From: Nitrospirota bacterium
Lineage (GTDB): Bacteria > Nitrospirota > Thermodesulfovibrionia > Thermodesulfovibrionales > Magnetobacteriaceae
Direction of reading: 5' to 3'
Assembly: GCA_015233265.1 (NCBI GenBank)
Contig: JADFXZ010000153.1
Coordinates: 1-5,432 of the forward strand
DNA length: 5,432 nt
The notes under the pieces: model-generated
Told to the model about the DNA's origin: nothing
Database searches by the model: none
Seen by the model: the letters and a program-made list of their open reading frames with translations, nothing else
Part shown: one piece after another, positions 1-5,251 of the stretch
How the letters are laid out: every line of letters begins with the position of its first letter
Position numbering within the stretch: the stretch's first letter is position 1
Program-made: the position numbers and the translations under genes

Positions 1-323
1 ACTATCTTTTTAGTGATTTGATGTGGTTGGTTTTCTATTATGACACAGTCTGTTGTCCGGAATGACGGCAAGGAACAAGGCAGAGTGCTTATATAGGCAA
101 TTTCTGCTTTATTTTTCTCGTATGCCCTGATATAGTGGTATCGATAAAACCGTTTGCCTTGATATATAGTTGAATTGTGGAAGAGGTTTTCAGTGGAATA
201 GATCTGTCTGCCAAATAAATTCTGGCAAACATCTTCCCCATCAATCGCCACTGCTGCCCTTCCGCTGTTATCGTGATGAGTTTGCAATGGGCAAAGCCGT
301 GTCCTTATGTTAACAGTACTCAT
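1..323 (-). CDS. Possible hypothetical protein, 5' part only, running off the left edge
   Basis: An ATG at 321-323 (minus) opens a frame of 107 codons with no stop before the window edge, so the C-terminus is missing. A TAA lies two codons upstream of the ATG, so this is the only ATG-type start. The translation begins MSTVNIRTRLCPLQ and later contains a Tyr/Arg-rich stretch, GKRFYRYHYIRAYEKNKAEI (residues 57-76). I recognise no family, membrane segment or catalytic motif. No convincing Shine-Dalgarno site precedes the ATG. It would be transcribed divergently from speD across 324-440. An open frame of this length can arise by chance in sequence of this composition, so this may be non-coding. 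If it is not a gene, the 1-323 stretch holds nothing else I can identify. Confidence 0.33.
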   Translation of the reverse strand, partial: MSTVNIRTRLCPLQTHHDNSGRAAVAIDGEDVCQNLFGRQIYSTENLFHNSTIYQGKRFYRYHYIRAYEKNKAEIAYISTLPCSLPSFRTTDCVIIENQPHQITKKI

Positions 324-353
324 CAGTTATTTTTGGAGTGTGATATTTTGCTA

Positions 354-383
354 TTGACAAAACAATATATTTAAGGGTATTAT
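354..383 (+). promoter_or_regulatory. Sigma-70-type promoter for speD
   Basis: A perfect -35 hexamer TTGACA (354-359) is followed after 18 bases by TATTAT (378-383), which matches the TATAAT consensus at five of six positions. Initiation would be near 390, giving a leader of about 50 nt before the speD TTG start. A small GGGA/TCCC inverted repeat lies in that leader, but it is too weak to call an attenuator. No operator or riboswitch was recognised. Confidence 0.62.
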
Positions 384-426
384 CTCAATTCCATGTGGGA
401 TTGATTCCCTGTGATTTTTTACTTTC

Positions 427-432
427 AGGAGG
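427..432 (+). promoter_or_regulatory. Ribosome binding site that fixes the speD start at TTG 441
   Basis: AGGAGG sits 8 nt before the TTG at 441, an ideal distance. It lies inside the longer open frame that begins at GTG 411, and no comparable site precedes that GTG. Together with the family alignment of the protein, this makes TTG 441 the likely start. Confidence 0.75.
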
Positions 433-440
433 GTAGGGAA

Positions 441-848
441 TTGCATGCTTTAGGTACTCATCTTTTGGTGGAGTTAAGAGATTGTAATCCAAGCTATATT
501 TCTAACGTACAGCAGGTGACCGACGCGATGGTCGGCGCTGCAAAGGCGGCAAATGCAACTATCGTAGATGTGTCCTTCCACGAGTTTAATCCATTTGGTA
601 TCAGCGGAATGGTTATTATAGCTGAGTCTCATCTATCTATTCATACGTGGCCGGAGTATAACTATGCCGCAGTGGATATTTTTACGTGTGGCGATGTTAT
701 TAACCCGGGCGATGCGGCCAGATATTTAATCGAATGCTTCGAGTCGTCAAATCCTTCTATTGTAGAGGTTAAAAGGGGCCTAATTTCTATAAAAGACGTA
801 AAGCTGCCTCATAAAGTATATCAGCATGACTACGAGTGTGTTTCGTGA
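441..848 (+). CDS. speD: S-adenosylmethionine decarboxylase proenzyme (class 1b, prokaryotic SpeD/SpeH)
   Basis: Decarboxylates S-adenosylmethionine to provide the aminopropyl donor for spermidine synthesis in the cytoplasm. It is a pyruvoyl enzyme made as a proenzyme that cleaves itself at a Glu-Ser bond. The product is 135 aa when started at TTG 441, and begins M-HALGTHLLVELRDCN like other short bacterial and archaeal members. With this start, the cleavage motif ESHLSIHTWPEY puts the pyruvoyl-forming serine at residue 63, with Ser55, His68 and Cys83. This is the same numbering as the Thermotoga maritima enzyme, which supports the start choice. Starting at GTG 411 would add ten residues not expected in the family. 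FNPFGISG and DIFTCGD are also conserved. No spermidine synthase gene is in the window. The gene appears monocistronic, with its own promoter and a hairpin after the stop. Confidence 0.94.
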   Translation: MHALGTHLLVELRDCNPSYISNVQQVTDAMVGAAKAANATIVDVSFHEFNPFGISGMVIIAESHLSIHTWPEYNYAAVDIFTCGDVINPGDAARYLIECFESSNPSIVEVKRGLISIKDVKLPHKVYQHDYECVS

Positions 849-1092
849 CTATCAGCCACTGACTTTCGTCACTGGCAAGGCGGGGTTGTGTTGACATACT
901 CTATGCAGAGACAGAAGTCATCGGCACGCCATCAGGTGGGTTGCGTTAATCACAAAGTGTTGTATTTGCTTTGGGTTTGGCAGCAATGCGAAGGCGCTTG
1001 CACGTACTGACGGTAAATACGGGGTTGCCGTTTGCATTAATGGCAACTCTGAGCAAGGTTGTGGCAGACTGCCGAATGAAGCGGCTTTGTCT
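849..1092. other. Convergent spacer between speD and the TPR gene, rich in short inverted repeats
   Basis: No gene is supported here. Besides the stem at 855-876, there is a stem at 983-1001 (GCAA-T-GCG / CGCTTGC, loop AAGG, one bulged T), a GTTGCC/GGCAAC pair at 1024-1047, and a short GGCA/TGCC stem near 1072-1083. A minus-strand frame without ATG runs through part of it, but shows no recognisable protein. A TTGACA at 891-896 has no matching -10 element. Confidence 0.4.
855..876 (+). terminator. Hairpin just after speD, possible terminator
   Basis: GCCACTGAC and GTCACTGGC form a nine-pair stem with one C-C mismatch around a TTTC loop, starting 6 nt after the speD stop. The position between two convergent genes suits a terminator. 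No T-tract follows on either strand, so it does not qualify as a canonical intrinsic terminator. It could instead be an RNA 3'-end stabiliser. Confidence 0.35.
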
Positions 1093-2226
1093 TCACTGGA
1101 GCATCTTCACAGCTTTATCGAGGTTTGCCATTACAAGTTCGTAGTAGTGCGGATAGTTGTATTGCTGATAAATACTTAGGGCAGCCTCATATGCCTTGAC
1201 AGCGTTGTTAAGATTCTCCTCTTTATCCCTGAGCTTTGACATGTTTCTGTAAGCCGCTCCTATATTATTCAGTGTTGCCGCGTGCTCAAGGGGAAATTCC
1301 TCTTCTGTCCTGACTTTCAGAGCTTCAAGGTATGCCTCAATCGCAATGTCTAAGTTATACTCCTTGTCCCTCACTTGTGAGAGGTTTCTGTAGGCAAGTC
1401 CAAGACTATTTTGGGTTCTCGCGTACTCCACGGGAAACTTCCGGAGGGTTCTGATTTTAAGCGCCTCGTTGTATGCCTCTACGGCAAGGTCTAAATTTAC
1501 CTCCTTATCTGCCATTTGCGACAAGCCGACATACGCGTTTCCAAGATTGTTTTGAGTTATTGCGTACTCCACAGGAAACTCGTCCTCTGTCCTGATTACA
1601 AGGGCCTCCTCATATGCCCGGATGGCAAGATTTAAATTATCTTCTTTATCTTTATCGCGCACCTCTGAGAGTCCCTGATACGCATTTCCAAGATTATTTT
1701 GAGTTGCCGCGTAGTCCGCCGGATATTTGTCGGCGGTTCTTATTATAAGGGCCTCCTGATACGCCCTGACAGCAAGCCGTGAAATCTCCTCTTTATCTCG
1801 TACCTGCGACAAGACGGCATACGCGTTTCCAAGACAGTTTTGAGTTGCCGCATACTGCACAGGAAATTTCTCGATGGTTCTGATTTTCAGCGCCTCCCCA
1901 TATGCTTCTATCGCACGCATCAGATTATCTTCTTTGTTATTAATTAAAGACAGTGCGAAGTAACAGACTCCTTCGCCATGTCTTATTCGCGCATATAGAG
2001 GAGGGTATTTATCTGGAGACAGGGTCTTTGATATCTCTGCGTATATATCTAAGGCCCTGAAGGGGTTAATTTCCTGAATGTTTTCGGCGCTGTCAATTTT
2101 AATTAAGATTGCTTCTCTTTCTTTGTTTTTCTTTGAGCGATACTGCCAATACGAGACTATAAATCCAAATAATCCTAACAGAGCGCCAATTAGTGTATAG
2201 GTCTCTGAGTCGTTCAATATCCCCAT
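1093..2226 (-). CDS. Membrane-anchored tetratricopeptide-repeat protein
   Basis: A 377 aa protein with one N-terminal transmembrane segment (about residues 10-29). The following RSKKNKERE is strongly positive, so the repeat domain should face the cytoplasm with the membrane segment as an uncleaved anchor. Residues 78-361 are six tandem 47-49 residue units of the TPR/kinesin-light-chain-like kind. Their core is roughly YAxTQNNLGNAYxxLS, RDKExNLxxAI, AYxEALxIRT, FPVE. The N-terminal unit (78-124) is degenerate, and residues 362-377 form a capping helix. Such domains are protein-binding scaffolds; no CHAT, TIR, protease or other effector domain is attached, so the partner is unknown. The start is supported by AAGGTG five nt upstream (2232-2237). 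About 280 bases separate it from the upstream zinc-finger frame, so it may have its own promoter, though I could not identify a good one. Confidence 0.88.
   Translation of the reverse strand: MGILNDSETYTLIGALLGLFGFIVSYWQYRSKKNKEREAILIKIDSAENIQEINPFRALDIYAEISKTLSPDKYPPLYARIRHGEGVCYFALSLINNKEDNLMRAIEAYGEALKIRTIEKFPVQYAATQNCLGNAYAVLSQVRDKEEISRLAVRAYQEALIIRTADKYPADYAATQNNLGNAYQGLSEVRDKDKEDNLNLAIRAYEEALVIRTEDEFPVEYAITQNNLGNAYVGLSQMADKEVNLDLAVEAYNEALKIRTLRKFPVEYARTQNSLGLAYRNLSQVRDKEYNLDIAIEAYLEALKVRTEEEFPLEHAATLNNIGAAYRNMSKLRDKEENLNNAVKAYEAALSIYQQYNYPHYYELVMANLDKAVKMLQ
1144..1995 (-). repeat. Six tandem 141-147 bp TPR-coding repeats
   Basis: In gene order the units are 1855-1995 (degenerate), 1714-1854, 1567-1713, 1426-1566, 1285-1425 and 1144-1284. 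All are 141 bp except the third, which is 147 bp because of a tandem CTTTAT hexamer (1644-1649 and 1650-1655, plus strand). That hexamer adds two residues and gives DKDKED where other units have DKE. The recurring phrase TQNNLGNAY and the FPVEYA junctions mark the unit boundaries. The copies have diverged clearly at the DNA level, so the array is not a very recent expansion. Confidence 0.85.
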
Positions 2227-2230
2227 GTTT

Positions 2231-2353
2231 TCACCTTAGTGGAATCAATGAACTGGTCGCCATGTATTTTTCCATATCCCTTTCCATTAATTTACGCTGT
2301 AGATCTGTGTTGCCAACGCTAACCCGCTGTGTGAAGCGTTCAATCTCCGCCCG
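2231..2353 (-). pseudogene. Coding-looking 40-codon remnant just upstream of the TPR gene
   Basis: Between a TAA (2354-2356) and a TGA (2231-2233) on the minus strand lies an open frame that reads like a helical protein tail: AEIERFTQRVSVGNTDLQRK, then LMERDMEKYMATSSLIPLR. Its stop overlaps the Shine-Dalgarno site of the TPR gene, as in translationally coupled pairs. It has no start codon near its beginning; the first in-frame ATG would leave only 18 residues. A different frame starting at ATG 2394 (MVDYHCQVGSTVLNGR) could join it through one frameshift near 2350. I read it as the decayed 3' end of a small gene, or a small gene hit by a sequence error. The family is unknown, and chance cannot be excluded. 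Confidence 0.3.
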
Positions 2354-2440
2354 TTAAGCACAGTCGACCCAACTTGGCAGTGATAGTCTACCATGAGGAT
2401 ATGTTATTTTTCCAGCGCTGCGCCGTGATTTCTTCAATTA

Positions 2441-2477
2441 TGGCAATTTTTAATGAATAACCTAAAAGATAATGCCA
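2441..2477. repeat. AT-rich inverted repeat in the gap before the TPR gene
   Basis: TGGCA (2441-2445) and TGCCA (2473-2477) close a stem that continues inside as TTTTTA against TAAAAGA with one bulged G, around a loop of about ten bases. No T-tract follows on the minus strand, so it is not a clear terminator for the upstream cluster. It could be a weak RNA structure or a protein-binding palindrome. The rest of 2354-2512 shows nothing I can assign. Confidence 0.3.
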
Positions 2478-2512
2478 AGGCTCTCTGCTCACGGCAGCGG
2501 CTCCCCATCAGC

Positions 2513-2629
2513 TCAACACGAGTGAAATGTAAAGACATGAGTAAACAAATCATCAGGGGAGTCAAAGACAAGGCCGCAGTGCGGACAGTTTTCCCTGAAA
2601 CCTGCGTCTTTGTCATCTTCAGGCGGCAT
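2513..2629 (-). CDS. C2H2 zinc-finger microprotein (38 aa)
   Basis: An ATG at 2627-2629 opens a 38-codon frame ending at TGA 2513-2515. The core, NCPHCGLVFDSPDDLFTHVF followed by TFHSC, has Cys15, Cys18, His31 and His36 with Phe22 and Leu28. This is exactly the classical C-x2-C-x3-F-x5-L-x2-H-x4-H finger, and not the shorter C-x2-C-x9-H spacing of the bacterial Ros type. The N-terminus (MPPEDDKDAGFRE) is acidic. It lies 21 nt after the anti-sigma-like gene in the same reading frame, so it could be a separate coupled gene or a lost or read-through C-terminal extension of that protein. The ribosome site is poor: GGGAG is only 2 nt from the ATG. The role could be nucleic-acid or protein binding; the sequence does not tell which. 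The finger match makes chance unlikely. Confidence 0.58.
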   Translation of the reverse strand: MPPEDDKDAGFRENCPHCGLVFDSPDDLFTHVFTFHSC

Positions 2630-2650
2630 ATCTCCCTGTGGAGGAGGGCA

Positions 2651-3070
2651 TCACGCGCTCGGGACGACTGTAAATTTCAGGGAATTTTTGTCTGCCTCAC
2701 GGCTGTAGCAGACATCTGCCATTAGCTGCTTCATAAAGAATATCCCAAGGCCGCCTATATTCCTTTCCTCTACATCGGCCTCTAAGTCAGGTTCGGCGAC
2801 AGATGTCGAGTCAAACGGCACACCTTCATCTATGAATTCAACGTGGAGATTCCCTGCCTCATCCGCCTTAATAAGCATTTCGACATCCCCTTGCCCGCCT
2901 TCATAGGCATAATTGGCGATATTGACAAATACCTCTTCTATGACTAATTCGATTTCACTGATGCGCTCTGCACTGAAACCACGCGAAAGGGCAACAGAGG
3001 AGGCAGTCTTTAGAAACTCCTGAAGGTTGGCAATGACTGCTGGAAGTTTAATGCAGGCAATCAGCTCCAT
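2651..3070 (-). CDS. ATP-binding anti-sigma-factor-like serine kinase (RsbW/SpoIIAB type, HATPase_c_2)
   Basis: A 139 aa protein, the usual length for stand-alone GHKL-fold anti-sigma kinases. The N box is ELVIEEVFVNIANYA (41-55, with Glu45/46 and Asn50), the G1 box is FIDEGVPFD (79-87, Asp81 and Gly83), and the G2 box is NIGGLGIFFMK (104-114). A final strand, SLKFTVV, closes the fold. Members bind ATP and either sequester a sigma factor or phosphorylate a STAS-domain antagonist in a partner-switching pathway. No STAS protein, PP2C phosphatase or sigma factor is in the window, so the target is unknown. The start at 3070 is supported by GAGG six nt upstream (3077-3080). It lies 21 nt after bcp, consistent with one operon. 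A zinc-finger frame follows its stop in the same frame. Confidence 0.87.
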   Translation of the reverse strand: MELIACIKLPAVIANLQEFLKTASSVALSRGFSAERISEIELVIEEVFVNIANYAYEGGQGDVEMLIKADEAGNLHVEFIDEGVPFDSTSVAEPDLEADVEERNIGGLGIFFMKQLMADVCYSREADKNSLKFTVVPSA

Positions 3071-3091
3071 ATCAAGCCTCAGTACCGCCGA

Positions 3092-3568
3092 TCACTGCGA
3101 AATCCCAAGCAGGTAAGCTATAATTTTTTCCGCATGGCCCTTGGCCTTGACCGCCTTGTAGTGTTTAATAACCGTGGCGTCCGAGGCGATTATGACAGTG
3201 CAGCGGATTACCCCTGTGGTAGTCTTGCCGTATGAGGTTTTCTGCCCCCACGCGCCGTAGGCCTCCATTACCTTGTGTTGCTGGTCACTCAAGAGCGGGA
3301 AATTCAGTGCGTGTTTGTCTTTGAATTTCTTGTGGCTTTCCACTGAGTCAGGACTGACGCCGGCGATGTTGGCAATCGTGAGGACTCTGTTTAAGTTGTC
3401 CCTGAAGTCACAGGCCTCCTGTGTGCAGCCCGGCGTGTTATCGCGGGGATAGAAATACAGCACGAGGTATTTAGAGGCACTTAGTAAGTCGCTTAATTTA
3501 AAATCTCTCTCCTTGCCATTTTCATCTATACCAGCTAATGTAAAGTCAACCGCCTTTTGCCCTTCCAT
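3092..3568 (-). CDS. bcp: Thiol peroxidase, Bcp-type peroxiredoxin
   Basis: Reduces hydrogen peroxide and organic hydroperoxides using thioredoxin as electron donor, in the cytoplasm. From ATG 3568 the protein is 158 aa, the normal Bcp length. The peroxidatic cysteine is Cys48 in YPRDNTPGCTQEAC, and the resolving cysteine is Cys53, five residues later as in the atypical 2-Cys Bcp class. Thr45 and Arg122 (in GVIRCTVII) complete the active site. FPLLSD and the AYGAWG stretch are family features. A longer in-frame opening upstream to 3724 would overlap the cupin gene by 127 bases and has no family similarity. The ATG five codons before 3568 is also excluded, because the GGAGG site (3577-3581) lies just inside it. 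The gene is 29 nt downstream of the cupin and 21 nt upstream of the anti-sigma-like gene. Confidence 0.94.
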   Translation of the reverse strand: MEGQKAVDFTLAGIDENGKERDFKLSDLLSASKYLVLYFYPRDNTPGCTQEACDFRDNLNRVLTIANIAGVSPDSVESHKKFKDKHALNFPLLSDQQHKVMEAYGAWGQKTSYGKTTTGVIRCTVIIASDATVIKHYKAVKAKGHAEKIIAYLLGISQ

Positions 3569-3576
3569 ATGTACTT

Positions 3577-3581
3577 CCTCC
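3577..3581 (-). promoter_or_regulatory. Ribosome binding site that fixes the bcp start at 3568
   Basis: GGAGG on the minus strand lies 8 nt before the ATG at 3566-3568 and follows the cupin stop. It selects the MEGQKAVDF start over the upstream in-frame ATGs. Confidence 0.75.
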
Positions 3582-3597
3582 ATCGATTTAATGTCGT

Positions 3598-3972
3598 CTA
3601 GCCCATTGGCTCTTTGGCTATTACAGTGTCTTCGTGGCTGTATGGCGGCACACAACAGCACAGAACTTTTATCGGAACCGTGCCAGTGTTTTTCAGATTG
3701 TGCAGTGTCCCCGGCTCTATACACACAGTGTCCCCGGCGGATACCTCAAACACATCTTGCCCAAGCGTCATAAGCCCCCGGCCTGCCGTAAAATGATATA
3801 TCTCCTCAGTGAGATCGTGTTTGTGCAGGCTGGTCTGCCCGTTGACTTTCACTATTGCCTCGGCAAGGCTCTGCGTTTTGTTGCCGTGGACGTGAGGGTG
3901 CATCAGCTCTCTTATCTCCGAGCCGTCCTTAGTCGTGTACGGGCTGACTTTCTTATATGCCGTTTTAATCAT
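3598..3972 (-). CDS. Single-domain cupin protein (cupin_2)
   Basis: A 124 aa protein, sized for a single cupin barrel. Cupin motif 1 is GQTSLHKHDLTEEIYHFTAG (45-64), with metal-ligand candidates His50, His52 and Glu56 or Glu57. Motif 2 is GDTVCIEPGTLHNLKNTG (80-97), with His91 and Asn95. An HPHVHG stretch (25-30) and a triple cysteine followed by PPYSHEDT (105-115) are further marks; I recall similar tails in other small cupins. A metal-binding sugar-isomerase-like or dioxygenase-like role is possible, but no substrate can be named. Its ATG overlaps the end of pepA by 8 bases (ATGATTAA shared), and there is no clear Shine-Dalgarno site, so translation is probably coupled to pepA. This would matter if pepA is truncated upstream. 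Confidence 0.88.
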   Translation of the reverse strand: MIKTAYKKVSPYTTKDGSEIRELMHPHVHGNKTQSLAEAIVKVNGQTSLHKHDLTEEIYHFTAGRGLMTLGQDVFEVSAGDTVCIEPGTLHNLKNTGTVPIKVLCCCVPPYSHEDTVIAKEPMG

Positions 3973-5251
3973 TTAAGTTTAAAAGATAGTTCATTATCAA
4001 CCTGACCCCTATGCCGGTTGCCCCTTTACAGATGTAGGGTTTATCTTTGTCGGCAAACGCCGTTGAGGCGATATCCAGATGCACCCACGGGATATCTGTT
4101 ACAAATTCACTCAGAAAATATGCCGCAGTGACCAGCCCACCTGTCCTGCCCCCGATGTTCTTTATGTCAGCTACATCGCTCTTGAGATATTCCTTGTATT
4201 CCTCATAGAGGGGCATCTGCCATACGAGTTCATATGTCTGGTCAGAGGCCTTTTTTAAATCATTTATGAGGGCCTCGTTATTTCCCATCATGGCAATGGC
4301 CTCGTTGCCCAGTGCAATGGAACATGCCCCGGTCAGTGTGGCCATGTCTATAATGACCGACGGTTTGTAGTATTTTATCGCATAGCCTATTGCGTCGGCA
4401 AGGACCAGGCGCCCCTCGGCGTCCGTATTGAGTATCTCTATGGTCTTACCGGTGATTGCCGTTACCACATCGCCAGGGCGCGTGGCATGACCGCCAGGCA
4501 TGTTCTCGGTTGCTGGCAACACTGCTACTAAATTTACGGGCAAGGACATCTCAGCAGCCGCCCTTATTATCCCCAGGGCCGCCGCGCCGCCCGCCATGTC
4601 ATACTTCATCTTTTCCATCCCATCGGCAGGCTTCAAAGAGATGCCGCCGCTGTCAAAGGTGATGGATTTCCCTATTATGGCAACCGGTGCCGCCTCAGCA
4701 GAGGCCGCACCCGTATACTCTATTACTATAAACTTAGGAGGCTCTGCCGAGCCTTTCGCCACAGACAAATAAGACCACATTCCTTCTTTTTTTGCCGCCG
4801 AGGCATCCAGCACCTTCACTGTTACACCCTTGCCAGTCAGGGCAATGGCCGCCTCTGCCAGTGCCGTGGGTGTCATATCCGACGACGGCGTATTGACCAG
4901 GTCACGGGCGAAACTCACGGCTGGTATCACCGTTGTAAGCCATTTAATTGAGTTACCAGCATCTCTTAACGCCCCAGTATCCAGTACCGTCAGGGTTTTG
5001 AGATTATTGGGCTGGTCTTTTTCAGGGCTTTTATATTTCTTAAACTCATAGCGGCACAGAAGAGCGCCTTCAAGAAAAAAGAATGCCGCCGGGTGAGGTG
5101 CGCCCTTTAATAATCCGCATTCCTTAAATATCGCCGTTGAAAGGGCAGCCGATGTGATGTCCTGCCCTTTGAGATATTTAGAAGAAAAGACCTTGCCGCC
5201 CGCCCTTCTCAGCCTCTCCGCGGTTAGCTCTGCCAGCTTGCCAATACCCAC
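3965..5251 (-). CDS. pepA: Leucyl aminopeptidase (M17), main part including the catalytic domain; apparent GTG start is not native
   Basis: A two-metal (Zn/Mn) cytosolic aminopeptidase removing N-terminal residues from peptides; PepA homologues are hexamers and some also bind DNA. The 428 codons include all active-site residues with exactly E. coli PepA spacing: Lys195 and Asp200 (GKSITFD), Lys207 (SLKP), Asp218 (MKYDMAGG), and Asp277, Glu279 and Arg281 in the NTDAEGRLVLAD signature. They correspond to E. coli 270, 275, 282, 293, 352, 354 and 356. The offset of 75 and the matching C-terminus predict a full length of about 500 aa. The GTG at 5251 is simply a valine in the conserved VVLVGIGK strand of the N-terminal domain. 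Family-like sequence continues upstream to 5362 and, beyond an in-frame TGA, to the window edge. AAGG 8 nt before the GTG could allow weak reinitiation. It is the first gene of the minus-strand cluster visible here. Confidence 0.9.
   Translation of the reverse strand: MGIGKLAELTAERLRRAGGKVFSSKYLKGQDITSAALSTAIFKECGLLKGAPHPAAFFFLEGALLCRYEFKKYKSPEKDQPNNLKTLTVLDTGALRDAGNSIKWLTTVIPAVSFARDLVNTPSSDMTPTALAEAAIALTGKGVTVKVLDASAAKKEGMWSYLSVAKGSAEPPKFIVIEYTGAASAEAAPVAIIGKSITFDSGGISLKPADGMEKMKYDMAGGAAALGIIRAAAEMSLPVNLVAVLPATENMPGGHATRPGDVVTAITGKTIEILNTDAEGRLVLADAIGYAIKYYKPSVIIDMATLTGACSIALGNEAIAMMGNNEALINDLKKASDQTYELVWQMPLYEEYKEYLKSDVADIKNIGGRTGGLVTAAYFLSEFVTDIPWVHLDIASTAFADKDKPYICKGATGIGVRLIMNYLLNLND

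Noticed and set aside
209..227. TGCCA/TGGCA inverted repeat as a terminator or operator
   Set aside because: The stem is only five pairs with a nine-base loop and no T-tract; this is expected by chance.
891..896. TTGACA after speD as a promoter -35
   Set aside because: No -10-like hexamer lies 16-18 bases downstream, and no plus-strand gene follows.
2434..2616. 60-codon minus-strand frame beginning MTKTQVSGKTV
   Set aside because: It overlaps the zinc-finger frame in another phase, has no recognisable motif, and the overlapping frame has the far stronger C2H2 match.
2453..2725. 90-codon plus-strand frame
   Set aside because: It lies opposite the zinc-finger frame and the end of the anti-sigma-like gene; its protein resembles no family and it looks like a shadow.
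3569..3724. 52-residue N-terminal extension of bcp
   Set aside because: It overlaps the cupin coding sequence in another frame, has no peroxiredoxin similarity, and the GGAGG site points to the ATG at 3568.
3513..4005. Three plus-strand frames across the cupin gene
   Set aside because: All are antisense shadows of the cupin and neighbouring genes, which carry clear motifs on the minus strand.
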